This document shows, in pieces, positions 28,708 to 37,879 of a DNA stretch of 64,000 nucleotides. The notes below the pieces were generated by a model. That model did no database searches. It saw only the letters and a program-made list of their open reading frames with translations, and was not told where the DNA came from. The first letter of the stretch is position 1. The number at the start of each line of letters is the position of its first letter. Origin of the DNA: Pectobacterium atrosepticum (GTDB lineage: Bacteria; Pseudomonadota; Gammaproteobacteria; Enterobacterales; Enterobacteriaceae); contig CP036163.1 of NCBI GenBank assembly GCA_019056595.1, forward strand, positions 4,774,001-4,838,000, written 5' to 3'. The position numbers and the translations under genes are program-made.

Positions 28708-29379
28708 TTATTCGGCTTCATCGCCGTAATACAGCTTACCGATGCGGATAATATCGCGCCCCTGTGATTTGCGATGCTTATTGGAATCGCGCAGGGAATA
28801 GATGCAGCCGCAATATTCTTGCTGATAGAAATGTTCACGCTTGCTGATTTCGATCATCCGTGCCGAACCGCCACCTTTGCGCCAGTTATAATCCCAGTAG
28901 GTGACACCAGGATATTTCTGCGCCGCGTTCTGGCCGCATTCGTTAATCTGCTGCATGTTTTTCCAGCGGGAAATTCCCAGTGAGCTGGAAATTACGCTAA
29001 AGCCGTTTTCCGCTGCATACAGCGCCGTGCGCTCGAAACGCATGTCAAAACACATGGTGCAGCGAATGCCACGTTCGGGTTCCCACTCCATACCTTTGGC
29101 TCGTTCGAACCAGTGATCTGAATCGTAATCTGCATCGATGAAAGGCACGTTATGCTGTTCGGCGAAACGGATGTTTTCCTCTTTGCGGATCAGATATTCA
29201 CGCTGCGGGTGGATGTTGGGGTTATAGAAGAAAATGGTGTAGTCGATGCCTGAAGCGGTGATGGCTTCCATGACTTCACCAGAGCAAGGCGCACAGCAGG
29301 AATGCAGCAGCAGTTTGTCTGCGCTATGTGGCAATGAAAGCTGCGGGCGTTTAAATTCTGCGGTTTTGACATTCGACAT
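28708..29379 (-). CDS. queH: Epoxyqueuosine reductase QueH
   Basis: 223 residues from the ATG at 29377-29379; the extension to 29466 is rejected. Formerly DUF208. [14 protein letters not shown] (Cys 28, 29, 32) and the later CGCIYSLRD supply the cysteines for the 4Fe-4S cluster and nearby metal. [21 protein letters not shown] lies between. QueH carries out the last step of tRNA queuosine synthesis without cobalamin, unlike QueG. Convergent with the dppA-like gene. Confidence 0.85.
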   Translation of the reverse strand: MSNVKTAEFKRPQLSLPHSADKLLLHSCCAPCSGEVMEAITASGIDYTIFFYNPNIHPQREYLIRKEENIRFAEQHNVPFIDADYDSDHWFERAKGMEWEPERGIRCTMCFDMRFERTALYAAENGFSVISSSLGISRWKNMQQINECGQNAAQKYPGVTYWDYNWRKGGGSARMIEISKREHFYQQEYCGCIYSLRDSNKHRKSQGRDIIRIGKLYYGDEAE

Positions 29380-29622
29380 AAATAAACAGTCACTTCGTTG
29401 TGGTCCGTAAGGACGTAGCATCACAAATTCGCAACGAATTATTGATGATATGCCCACGAGAGGCAACCTCTGGGCGTATCTGGCGTTATCTTTCCCGTTG
29501 CGTTATCCGTACAATGTCCCTAACAACGGGCTTACGTGACCTGTATTATCCTAATATTGCCTGCTTTTTGGCTGTGTTATTTACGGCTATCATTCACGAT
29601 CGAAGAGTTATTGAGTAGCGTT

Positions 29623-30555
29623 ATGCGTGTTCTGCTTGCCCCGATGGAAGGGGTTCTCGACTCACTAGTGCGAGAGCTGCTGACCGAAGTAAATGATTAT
29701 GATCTGTGTATCACCGAGTTTTTACGCGTGGTGGATCAATGCCTGCCGATTAAATCTTTTTATCGCCTTTGCCCAGAGCTACAGCATGCTAGCCGCACGC
29801 CGTCCGGCACGCTGGTGCGCGTGCAACTGCTGGGGCAATATCCGCAGTGGCTGGCGGAGAACGCAGCGCGGGCGGTTGAGCTGGGTTCGTATGGCGTCGA
29901 TCTCAACTGTGGCTGCCCGTCAAAGCTGGTGAACGGCAGCGGAGGCGGTGCGACACTGTTAAAAGATCCGGAACTGATTTATCAGGGGGCAAAAGCCATG
30001 CGTGAGGCGGTGCCAGCGCATTTACCGGTCACGGTGAAAATACGTTTGGGGTGGGATTCCGGTGCTCGCCAGTTTGAAATTGCCGATGCGGTGCAGCAGG
30101 CGGGTGCCAGCGAGTTGGCCGTGCATGGTCGCACGAAAGAAGATGGCTACAAGGCTGAGTGCATTAACTGGCAGGCGATCGGGGAAATCCGCCAGCGGTT
30201 GCAGATTCCGGTGATTGCCAACGGCGAAATCTGGGACTGGCAGAGTGCGCAGGATTGTATGGCGACAACGGGCTGTGACGCGATCATGCTCGGGCGGGGC
30301 GCGCTGAATGTGCCGAACCTGAGCCGCGTGATTAAATATAACGAACCGCGTATGCCGTGGCCTGAGGTTATGTTACTGCTACAAAAATATGTGCGACTGG
30401 AAAAGCAGGGCGATACGGGGATGTATCATGTCGCGCGTATCAAGCAGTGGCTTGGCTATTTGCGTAAAGAGTACGACGATGCCACCGAGTTATTCAGCGA
30501 GATTCGCACGTTGAAGACCTCAACGGATATCGCACGTGTGATTGGTGAGCCATAG
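29623..30555 (+). CDS. dusC: tRNA-dihydrouridine(16) synthase DusC
   Basis: 310 residues from the ATG at 29623 ([19 protein letters not shown]); the upstream extension to 29536 is rejected. A flavin enzyme that reduces uridine 16 in tRNAs. LAPMEGV starts the TIM barrel, [18 protein letters not shown] holds the catalytic Cys, HGRTKEDGY and IANGEI bind FMN, and [10 protein letters not shown] lies near the end of the barrel. It stands as a single gene before the mmu operon. Confidence 0.93.
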   Translation: MRVLLAPMEGVLDSLVRELLTEVNDYDLCITEFLRVVDQCLPIKSFYRLCPELQHASRTPSGTLVRVQLLGQYPQWLAENAARAVELGSYGVDLNCGCPSKLVNGSGGGATLLKDPELIYQGAKAMREAVPAHLPVTVKIRLGWDSGARQFEIADAVQQAGASELAVHGRTKEDGYKAECINWQAIGEIRQRLQIPVIANGEIWDWQSAQDCMATTGCDAIMLGRGALNVPNLSRVIKYNEPRMPWPEVMLLLQKYVRLEKQGDTGMYHVARIKQWLGYLRKEYDDATELFSEIRTLKTSTDIARVIGEP

Positions 30556-30665
30556 GCGCTCACCGCATTCTTTTACTTCTGCTCAATTTTAACTCACCTC
30601 ATCGCTCTTCAGCGGCCTGCGCTTTACTTTACGAATCGGTTGACGGTATAACACTCCATCTATCT

Positions 30666-30681
30666 GGAAGTCTAAACGTCT
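30666..30681 (+). promoter_or_regulatory. Tandem MetJ boxes upstream of mmuPM
   Basis: GGAAGTCT (30666-30673) and AAACGTCT (30674-30681) match the AGACGTCT metbox at 6 and 7 of 8 positions and are directly adjacent, as MetJ needs. A weaker third unit precedes them. They lie about 72 bases before mmuP. Methionine repression of mmuPM is known in E. coli. Confidence 0.65.
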
Positions 30682-30752
30682 ACTCCCGCTTAGGAACTAT
30701 TACCGTCCTGCGATATCAAGCAGTACGGGTTTATTGATAACGAAAGGTCATC

Positions 30753-32165
30753 ATGGAACAACACGCATCTGGCTCGGAAGGGCAGTTTAAGCGCACCATG
30801 AAAGCTCGCCATTTGGTGATGCTTTCGCTTGGCGGCGTCATCGGTACCGGCCTGTTTTTCAATACGGGCTACATTATTTCCACGACGGGTGCGGCCGGGA
30901 CGCTGTTGGCGTATCTGATCGGTGCGTTGGTGGTGTACTTGGTGATGCTTAGCCTGGGTGAGCTGTCTGTCGCGATGCCGGAAACTGGGGCGTTCCATGT
31001 GTACGCATCCCGTTATCTTAGCCCGGCAACGGGCTATACCGTGGCGTGGTTGTATTGGCTGACGTGGACGGTCGCGCTCGGTTCCAGCCTCACTGCCGCT
31101 GGTTTTTGCATGCAGTACTGGTTCCCGCAGGTGCCAGTCTGGACGTGGTGCCTGCTGTTTTGTGCGCTGATCTATCTGCTGAATGTCGTCTCGTCCCGCT
31201 TCTTTGCCGAAGGAGAATTCTGGTTCTCGATTGTTAAAGTGGTTACGATTCTTGCCTTTATTGTGCTCGGTGCGGGCGCGATGTTTGGTTTTATTCCGAT
31301 GCAGGACGGTTCTCCCGCGCCGTTCTTCCAGAATATTACCGCTTCTGGCTGGCTCCCACACGGCGGCCTGCCGATATTGATGACGATGGTGGCGGTGAAT
31401 TTTGCCTTCTCTGGTACAGAGCTGATCGGCATCGCGGCAGGAGAAACCGAGAATCCGCAGAAGGTTGTACCGATGGCGATTCGCACGACCGTCGCGCGGT
31501 TGGTGATCTTCTTCCTTGGTACGGTGCTGGTGCTAGCCGCCATCATCCCGATGGAAGAAGCCGGTATCGCCAAAAGTCCGTTTGTGCTGGTGTTTGAAAA
31601 AATTGGTATTCCTTACGCCGCAGACATTTTTAACTTCGTGATCTTGACGGCGATTCTGTCGGCCGCGAACTCAGGGCTGTATGCTTCGGGACGTATGCTG
31701 TGGTCGCTGTCTAACGAAGGGACGTTGCCGCGTCGTTTTTCTCGCCTGACGCGCCGTGGTATTCCGCTCTTTGCTATTTCCGTCAGTATGCTGGGCGGGC
31801 TGCTGGCGCTGTTTTCTAGCGTGGTCGCGCCCGATACCGTCTACGTAGCGCTATCCGCCATTTCCGGCTTTGCCGTGGTGGCGGTGTGGTTGAGTATTTG
31901 CGCTTCGCACTATATGTTCCGCCGTCATCATATTCGCTCCGGAAAATCACTTTCCGAGCTGCAATATCGCGCGCCCTGGTTCCCGATAACGCCGATTCTT
32001 GGCTTCCTGTTATGCCTGTTAGCCTGCGTCGGGCTGGTGTTTGATCCAAGCCAGCGGATTGCACTGTGGTGTGGCATTCCGTTTGTCGCACTGTGTTACG
32101 GTGCTTATTATTTCACGCAATCGGTGAAGAAACGTGGATTAACGGGAGTAGAAGACATTGCGTAA
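30753..32165 (+). CDS. mmuP: S-methylmethionine permease MmuP
   Basis: 470 residues with twelve membrane segments. An APC-superfamily amino acid permease; the N-terminal [20 protein letters not shown] is the family's unwound helix 1, and [18 protein letters not shown] lies in helix 6. Assigned to S-methylmethionine because the next, overlapping gene is MmuM and MetJ boxes precede it. S-methylmethionine is a plant compound, a fitting substrate for a plant pathogen. Confidence 0.88.
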   Translation: MEQHASGSEGQFKRTMKARHLVMLSLGGVIGTGLFFNTGYIISTTGAAGTLLAYLIGALVVYLVMLSLGELSVAMPETGAFHVYASRYLSPATGYTVAWLYWLTWTVALGSSLTAAGFCMQYWFPQVPVWTWCLLFCALIYLLNVVSSRFFAEGEFWFSIVKVVTILAFIVLGAGAMFGFIPMQDGSPAPFFQNITASGWLPHGGLPILMTMVAVNFAFSGTELIGIAAGETENPQKVVPMAIRTTVARLVIFFLGTVLVLAAIIPMEEAGIAKSPFVLVFEKIGIPYAADIFNFVILTAILSAANSGLYASGRMLWSLSNEGTLPRRFSRLTRRGIPLFAISVSMLGGLLALFSSVVAPDTVYVALSAISGFAVVAVWLSICASHYMFRRHHIRSGKSLSELQYRAPWFPITPILGFLLCLLACVGLVFDPSQRIALWCGIPFVALCYGAYYFTQSVKKRGLTGVEDIA

Positions 32166-33093
32166 AAACAGGATTACCGAAATGCTGGCAACAGCATCAA
32201 CGATTGTATTGGACGGTGCGTTGGCGACCGAACTGGAAGCGCGCGGCTGTGATTTAACGGATCCCCTGTGGTCGGCGAAGGTGCTGGTTGAGAATCCGGC
32301 GCTGATTTATCAGGTGCACTTCGACTATTTCAAGGCTGGGGCGCAGTGTGCGATTACCGCTAGCTATCAGGCAACGCCGCAAGGGTTTGAGGCTCGTGGG
32401 TATAGCGAAGCGGAGTCGCTGGCGCTGATTGCCAAAAGCGTACAGTTGGCGGCGCAGGCTCGGGATGATTATCGCCGCGATAATCCGCAGGCTGGGACGC
32501 TTCTCGTGGCGGGGTCAGTGGGGCCGTACGGTGCCTATCTGGCGGATGGTTCAGAATACCGTGGCGACTATCAGCTGCCACAGGCTGAGATGATGGCATT
32601 TCATCGGCCGCGTATTGCGGCGCTGCATGAGGCGGGTGCGGATCTTCTAGCCTGCGAGACGCTGCCGTCTTTTGCGGAAATAGAGGCGCTGATTGCGTTG
32701 CTGGCCGAATTCCCTCAGGCGCAGGCCTGGTTCTCCTTCACGCTGCGTGACAGCGAACACCTCAGTGACGGTACGCCATTGCGCACTGTGCTGGAACGGG
32801 TCAATGCCTGTTCGCAGGTGGTTGCCGTTGGTATCAACTGCATTGCGTTGGAAAAGGTAACACCGGCGCTAATGCACCTATCTTCGTTAACGGATTTGCC
32901 TTTGGTGGTTTATCCCAATTCCGGCGAGCAGTATGATGCCGTAACCAAAACCTGGAGCAGCGCTCACGATACCGCATGCTCGCTGACAGCGTATCTGCCC
33001 GAGTGGCAGACAGCAGGGGCGCGTTTGATTGGCGGCTGTTGCCGAACGACGCCTGCCGACATCGCCGGTATCGCACGCTGTTGTCAGCAGTAG
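32158..33093 (+). CDS. mmuM: Homocysteine S-methyltransferase MmuM
   Basis: 311 residues from a TTG at 32158 that overlaps the end of mmuP by eight bases; an ATG at 32182 is an alternative. It transfers the methyl group of S-methylmethionine to homocysteine, giving two methionines. [27 protein letters not shown] and GGCCRTTP are visible; the Cys of GINC and the paired Cys near the C-terminus bind zinc. Confidence 0.93.
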   Translation: MRKNRITEMLATASTIVLDGALATELEARGCDLTDPLWSAKVLVENPALIYQVHFDYFKAGAQCAITASYQATPQGFEARGYSEAESLALIAKSVQLAAQARDDYRRDNPQAGTLLVAGSVGPYGAYLADGSEYRGDYQLPQAEMMAFHRPRIAALHEAGADLLACETLPSFAEIEALIALLAEFPQAQAWFSFTLRDSEHLSDGTPLRTVLERVNACSQVVAVGINCIALEKVTPALMHLSSLTDLPLVVYPNSGEQYDAVTKTWSSAHDTACSLTAYLPEWQTAGARLIGGCCRTTPADIAGIARCCQQ

Positions 33094-33120
33094 AGTCAGT
33101 ACTCGTATAGGGATGCCGTG

Positions 33121-33669
33121 ATGGAAAATGATGTAAATCTGCAACATATGTACTCGCTTGCCAGACAGCGTGTTGCACCCGATGTGCCAGTGACGGTGCT
33201 GTGTATTGGCGAACAGCAGACAACCGTTATCTGCGGGACGGCATTACAGCCGTCTGCAACACTGCAATTGACCATTGGCTTTGACAAAACAGCAGCGACG
33301 TTTTTCAAACATCTTCCTCCGACGCCGGACGAGATGGAACTGGCGATCATGGCGGTAGAAGATGAAGTGACGCGTATTCGCCACGACATCCCAGCAGGTT
33401 CTGCTCTATTTTCTTTCGATCCTACCTTGATGGCTATCGCACAGATTTCGGGAGTAGAAGAAGAGGACGCGGGGTGGCGGTTGCCGCAGGATGACATGGA
33501 GCGAACCTTTAAACGTCTGGAACGCGTCATGATGGGGAGTCCAGCCGCTTGGGAGGGCATTCCGCTAGAGAATGCTTTCTCCGCCCGGTTGCTCATTTTA
33601 CGTGAGTTTATGCACCATCACGGCTTCGATTCTGCACTGATCTTGCTATTACCTGTGGTTACTGCGTGA
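33121..33669 (+). CDS. Unknown protein encoded after mmuM
   Basis: 182 residues from the ATG at 33121, seven bases after AGGGA; a GTG three bases upstream is also open. I do not recognise the family. It is soluble, acidic in the middle (DEMELAIMAVEDEV, then GVEEEDAGW), with no signal peptide and two Cys near residues 28-38. It starts 27 bases after mmuM on the same strand, so it is probably co-transcribed with mmuPM, and a strong terminator follows it. A role linked to methionine metabolism is only a suggestion from position. Confidence 0.75.
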   Translation: MENDVNLQHMYSLARQRVAPDVPVTVLCIGEQQTTVICGTALQPSATLQLTIGFDKTAATFFKHLPPTPDEMELAIMAVEDEVTRIRHDIPAGSALFSFDPTLMAIAQISGVEEEDAGWRLPQDDMERTFKRLERVMMGSPAAWEGIPLENAFSARLLILREFMHHHGFDSALILLLPVVTA

Positions 33670-33707
33670 AGAACTAGCGGTTTCTTCCTTCTCAGCTACT
33701 ATTAACG

Positions 33708-33745
33708 GCGGTCAGCGTCCAGTGCGACGCTGACCGCATTTTTTT
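33708..33745 (+). terminator. Intrinsic terminator closing the mmu unit
   Basis: GCGGTCAGCGTC (33708-33719) pairs perfectly with GACGCTGACCGC (33726-33737) around CAGTGC and is followed by A and a run of seven T. Confidence 0.92.
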
Positions 33746-34066
33746 GGTGATAAATCGGTGATGGCATTTGTTTGCAGGTAATCGTTGTCAGAAAATTGCG
33801 CCCGGGATATTTGACGTTGTAAGGTAATAACGCGGCATGATTATCGAGTTAATGCTATCGTGGTGCCAGGATGTGACAGGACGTAGGATGTTAATCAAGG
33901 AGGATTATAGGACGGCCATTCGGCCATATTATGTTACCTGTATGATCTATTTTGCGGATGACTGAACCATTATTATTTTGAATTTCCGTATGGCAGCGAA
34001 ATAAAACGCTGATCGATGTGGCGGAGAGTCAATTTTATTTCAGGGAATCCAGTGAGGGGAAAGAAC
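33746..34066. other. Intergenic region before the class IV adenylate cyclase
   Basis: About 320 bases, with nothing coding seen. AT-rich from about 33900 on, it should carry the promoter of the cyclase gene. No clear operator was recognised. Confidence 0.35.
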
Positions 34067-34609
34067 ATGGTTGAACATTTCACAGGGAAATATGAAGTTG
34101 AACTTAAATTCCGCATCGAAGATATAGCCGTTTTCAGAAATACGCTTTTTAGTCTTCACCCAGAGGCTTTTGTCTTTGAAAATAAAGAACATGATATTTA
34201 TTACGATGACACAGAGAGACGATTGCAACAGCAAAATATCAAAATGCTGGTGCGTCGCATGGAACCATCGGGGATAAAACTCTGGATTGTTAAAGGGCCT
34301 GGGACCGATCGCTGCGAAGCGGTTAACGTCGAAGCCTTTGAAAAAACCGACAGCATGCTACAAACGTTAGGGTATAAGCCCCTTTTTGACATTCATAAAA
34401 TCCGCAGCATCTATTTTTTAAACGCCTTCCATATTACGCTCGATTATATTGAATCGCTTGGTTATTTCGTGGAAATATCGGTGATGACCGATGATGAAAC
34501 CCAGTTGAAAACACTCAGAGATCGGTGTATAGAGTGTGCGCTACGGCTTCAATTATCATTGGATAATATTGAAACTAAGTCTTATTACCAATTATTAGGT
34601 TTTAACTGA
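34067..34609 (+). CDS. cyaB: Class IV adenylate cyclase (CYTH fold), CyaB
   Basis: 180 residues from the ATG at 34067 (MVEHFTGKYEVELKFRI); the upstream extension is rejected. Closely resembles the Yersinia pestis class IV adenylate cyclase of about 179 residues. The ExExK metal-binding motif (Glu10, Glu12, Lys14) is intact, as are VRRMEPSGIKLWIVKGPG and a late ITLDYIESLGYFVEI. It would make cyclic AMP from ATP independently of the main class I CyaA. Enzymes of this fold can also hydrolyse tripolyphosphate or thiamine triphosphate, so the natural product is uncertain. Moderately AT-rich; possibly acquired. Confidence 0.82.
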   Translation: MVEHFTGKYEVELKFRIEDIAVFRNTLFSLHPEAFVFENKEHDIYYDDTERRLQQQNIKMLVRRMEPSGIKLWIVKGPGTDRCEAVNVEAFEKTDSMLQTLGYKPLFDIHKIRSIYFLNAFHITLDYIESLGYFVEISVMTDDETQLKTLRDRCIECALRLQLSLDNIETKSYYQLLGFN

Positions 34610-34666
34610 TTGTTCTTCTCTGGTTATTGAATTGTTGCTTTTATTGTTTTATTTACACATGGGGAA

Positions 34667-35026
34667 ATGATGAAGAAATCTATTCCGGCGCTGCTGGCCA
34701 CGTTAGTGATGGCTTTTTCTCTGTCCGTTCATGGCAGTAATGTGGCGCAATATAAAGATGGCACCTACATCGGTAAAGCGCAGGGTAAGGCAGCAGAGGT
34801 TGAGGTAACCGTCAGCATTAAAGAAGGAAAGATCGCTAACGCTGAGGTGCTGAAGCATGGGGATACTGAAGCGATGATGCTGAGTGCGACGGATCAAATC
34901 GTGCCTGAGCTTATTGAGAAGCAGGATATTAACAAGGTAGATGCGGTAACGGGGGCAACGTTATCGAGTCAGGGCGTGATTAACGCGGTGAAACAGGCGC
35001 TGGAACAGGCAAAAGTTACCCCGTGA
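34667..35026 (+). CDS. Secreted FMN-binding-domain protein
   Basis: 119 residues; a second ATG directly follows the first. A signal peptide, cut after VHG, precedes an FMN_bind domain: YKDGTYIGKAQGKAAEVEVTV and the C-terminal VDAVTGATLSSQGVINAV. The Thr/Ser in the TGATLSS segment is the site where the NqrC/RnfG family links FMN covalently through a phosphoester. It would be an exported or periplasmic flavoprotein. It lies 57 bases after the adenylate cyclase; a flavinylating ApbE is not seen nearby. Confidence 0.82.
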   Translation: MMKKSIPALLATLVMAFSLSVHGSNVAQYKDGTYIGKAQGKAAEVEVTVSIKEGKIANAEVLKHGDTEAMMLSATDQIVPELIEKQDINKVDAVTGATLSSQGVINAVKQALEQAKVTP

Positions 35027-35118
35027 TCGAACTGGAATGTGATTGAACAGGAAAGTGACTATCACCGTTGATGAGGCACTGTTGATGAATGCACCATTGA
35101 TGAAGGAATCTCTCTACC

Positions 35119-35628
35119 GTGGAAAACCTGCTGATTATTCTGCGCCACACGCCTTATTGGGTGTGGGCCGTTTTGGGTTACCTGATTTATGCTGGCGTAA
35201 AAGCCAGTCAGCCGAGACGACAACCGCTGGCGCGAATGTTAATTGTGCCAGCAGTTTTCATGGTGTGGGGCATTAGCTCGATTTTTCACACGCTGATGCT
35301 CCCGCTTGCAGCGGCTGGAGGGTTTCTACTGATGTTGATGATTGGGCTGGGTATTGGGTGGATGTGGGGAGCGATCTCAGGAACCTACCTGCCAGAACCG
35401 CGCTGTTTTCAACGTACCGGATCGTGGTGGCCGCTGGTCTTGATGCTATTGACGTTTTGTTCTCGTTTCTATTTTTCCGTCCAACTGGCCCAGTTTCCCT
35501 CGTTGGCGCATGACCCTGTTTTCTGCTTGTTGTCCGGTGCGGCGAGCGGGATTACCGCCGGAATATTCAGCGGCGTTAGCCTGCGTTTGCTTAACCAGAT
35601 GCGCAAAATAAGACCGTCTTTGACATAA
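35119..35628 (+). CDS. Membrane protein of the DUF6622 type
   Basis: 169 residues from a GTG at 35119. Five hydrophobic segments are evident: YWVWAVLGYLIYAGV, then a second near residue 45, a third with LLMLMIGLGIGWMWG, a fourth near 110, and a last one near 145. The opening resembles small enterobacterial membrane proteins of unknown function; the family name is from memory. It lies 92 bases after the FMN-binding protein gene and may share its transcript. Confidence 0.65.
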   Translation: MENLLIILRHTPYWVWAVLGYLIYAGVKASQPRRQPLARMLIVPAVFMVWGISSIFHTLMLPLAAAGGFLLMLMIGLGIGWMWGAISGTYLPEPRCFQRTGSWWPLVLMLLTFCSRFYFSVQLAQFPSLAHDPVFCLLSGAASGITAGIFSGVSLRLLNQMRKIRPSLT

Positions 35629-35778
35629 TGCTAGAAAAAACAGTATGTTGCTAAAATCGCTTGTCAAAATTTGTCACAAAGCTTTTTATGCTGCATGAGT
35701 GCGCGGGGAAGGGCGGTAAATTATAATGCCAGCGCCTATTCCTTTCATTTAACAGAATACTGTTTAAGTTATTGAAGA

Positions 35779-36726
35779 ATGACTAAAAATTTTAAGCTTT
35801 CTCTTTTTGGCCTATTGATACTGTCAACCCATGCTGTGATGTTGCCTCAGGCTGTGGCGAAAGCGCCGACGTATTCCGCTGGGAATGCGCATCAGGAAAT
35901 CGCTTCCGGTAGCGCCATGGTGGTAGATTTACGCGATAACCATGTCCTTTATTCCAGTAATCCTGACGTCGTCGTGCCGATTGCTTCGGTGACGAAGCTG
36001 ATGACGGCACTGGTCGTGCTGGATGCCAACCTGCCACTGGATGAAATCATCTCGGTAGATATCAGCCAGACGAAAGAAATGAAAGGGGTGTACTCACGCG
36101 TTCGCCTGAACAGTGAGATCAGCCGTCGTGACATGCTGCTATTGGCGCTGATGTCATCCGAAAATCGTGCAGCTGCCAGTCTGGCGCATCACTACCCGGG
36201 CGGCTATCAGGCGTTTATCCACGCGATGAATGCCAAAGCCCGTGCGCTAGGTATGGTACACACGCGTTATGTGGAGCCGACCGGCTTGTCCATCAATAAT
36301 GTCTCGACCGCCCGCGACCTGACTAAACTATTGATTGCCAGTAAGCAATATCCGCTGCTGAGCCAGCTCAGTACCACGCAGGAGAAAACGGCGACATTCA
36401 CCCATCCGGCGTATAGCCTGCCGTTCAGAAACACCAATCATCTGGTCTATAAAGCGGACTGGAGTATTCAGCTCACCAAAACGGGCTTTACGAATCAGGC
36501 GGGACACTGTCTGGTGATGCGTACGGTTATTAATCAGCGACCTGTTGCGCTGGTGGTATTGGACGCCTTCGGTAAGTACACGCATTTTGCGGACGCTAAC
36601 CGCCTGCGTAAGTGGATTGAAACCGGTAAGGTCAGTGAAGTGCCAGCCGCTGCGTTGAGCTATAAGAAACAAAAATCGCTGGCTTCTCATCAACCGCAGA
36701 GCATGGCGAATATCGAAACCGAATAA
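35779..36726 (+). CDS. pbpG: D-alanyl-D-alanine endopeptidase PbpG (PBP7)
   Basis: 315 residues. A periplasmic low-molecular-weight penicillin-binding protein that cuts murein cross-bridges. The signal peptide ends VAKA. The active-site triad motifs are ASVTK (SxxK), SSEN (SxN) and TKTG (KTG). [16 protein letters not shown] is typical of class C PBPs. Near-full length against about 310 in E. coli. The neighbourhood of pbpG and bglX recalls E. coli, where only dld lies between them. Confidence 0.93.
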   Translation: MTKNFKLSLFGLLILSTHAVMLPQAVAKAPTYSAGNAHQEIASGSAMVVDLRDNHVLYSSNPDVVVPIASVTKLMTALVVLDANLPLDEIISVDISQTKEMKGVYSRVRLNSEISRRDMLLLALMSSENRAAASLAHHYPGGYQAFIHAMNAKARALGMVHTRYVEPTGLSINNVSTARDLTKLLIASKQYPLLSQLSTTQEKTATFTHPAYSLPFRNTNHLVYKADWSIQLTKTGFTNQAGHCLVMRTVINQRPVALVVLDAFGKYTHFADANRLRKWIETGKVSEVPAAALSYKKQKSLASHQPQSMANIETE

Positions 36727-36801
36727 CAGGTTCCCCTTTCCCACTGATTTGGGAGGGGGACGTTTTCACGGTGGCCGAACGGGCCACCGCCTGCGATGGT
36801 A

Positions 36802-37488
36802 TTACGCGCGAGCGCGAAAATCTTCTATCACTTCACCTGCATTTGTCACATCTTCCTCGTGCGCCGCTTCACGCCATGTTTCTGCTAATGCCTCTCCTAG
36901 CCATTGCTGCATCGCGGGCAATGCCAGCAAGCGTTCGCAGTAAGCGGCGGCTTCCGGCGAGACGGAAAGCTGATAGGTTTTGATACGGAAGACGACCGGG
37001 GCAAAAAACGCGTCTACCGCCGAAAACGCTTTTCCCGCCAAAAATGGCCCGCCAAATCGTGTTAATCCTTCCAGCCACAGCTCACTAATTCGGGCAATGT
37101 CGCTGCTGAGAGCCGGAGACATCTCGTTCAGCTTGACGCGCACGCCGCAGCTCATGGCGCAGATATTGCGTAATGCGGTAAAGCCTGAATGCATTTCGGC
37201 GGCGGCACAGCGTGCCCAGGCACGAGTGTTGGCATCGGCAGGCCAGATGCCGGGATGCTGTTCAGCCAGGTATTCGGTAATCGCCAATGAGTCCCATACG
37301 GTGGTTTCGCCGTCGATCAGGCAGGGGACCTTTGCCGTCGGCGAAAAGGCCTTAAAGGCCGGCTGTGCCATACCCGGCGCAAAAACAACCTGCTTTTCTT
37401 CGAAAGGAATCGACAGTGTTTTCAACAGCACCCACGGGCGCAGTGACCAGGACGAATAATTTTTATTGGCGATGTACAACTGATACAT
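36802..37488 (-). CDS. Glutathione S-transferase family protein
   Basis: 228 residues. The N-terminal thioredoxin-like domain contains NKNYSSWSLRPWVLLK, with Ser at the glutathione-activating position, KVPCLIDGETTVWDSLAI (the cis-Pro and the Ser that holds the gamma-glutamyl group), and an all-helical C-terminal domain. It looks like the YfcF-type or maleylacetoacetate-isomerase-like enterobacterial GSTs. Substrate unknown. Convergent with pbpG across 75 bases that contain a GGTGGCC hairpin. Confidence 0.85.
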   Translation of the reverse strand: MYQLYIANKNYSSWSLRPWVLLKTLSIPFEEKQVVFAPGMAQPAFKAFSPTAKVPCLIDGETTVWDSLAITEYLAEQHPGIWPADANTRAWARCAAAEMHSGFTALRNICAMSCGVRVKLNEMSPALSSDIARISELWLEGLTRFGGPFLAGKAFSAVDAFFAPVVFRIKTYQLSVSPEAAAYCERLLALPAMQQWLGEALAETWREAAHEEDVTNAGEVIEDFRARA

Positions 37489-37879
37489 GTCTGAGGCTCC
37501 TTTAGTAACGAAGCCTTAGCATTAGCACGAAAGACAGTAGAAATCATCTTCCTCACCGTAGCTGCTCCGCGGTTTGGCACAATGTTGCTGGGATTATTAT
37601 GCAAACGGAAGGCGGGGAATGTGAATTATGCGTATCGCCTAGCATTATTCTTGCAGTTTTTATTAAATGAAATCTCAATAAATGCACTATATTACGCGCT
37701 GTGCATTTGAGTGCGTCGGTGCGGCAACCACTATCGGGAAGCCTTATTCGCTTAAGGCAGGGGGAAGGTGTTTTTCGCCTTGTCAGAGAAGGGATGTGAC
37801 CGCCGGAATCTTCAACCTGTCTTGTGCTTCAGCGCCTTGTTCTGCTCTGACGCCTGGATTGACTGGGTCTTTATAACGA
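37489..37879. other. Intergenic region between divergent GST and bglX genes
   Basis: About 390 bases holding the promoters of both genes. No ORF with a convincing ribosome site, no RNA gene and no clear operator was found. Confidence 0.35.
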
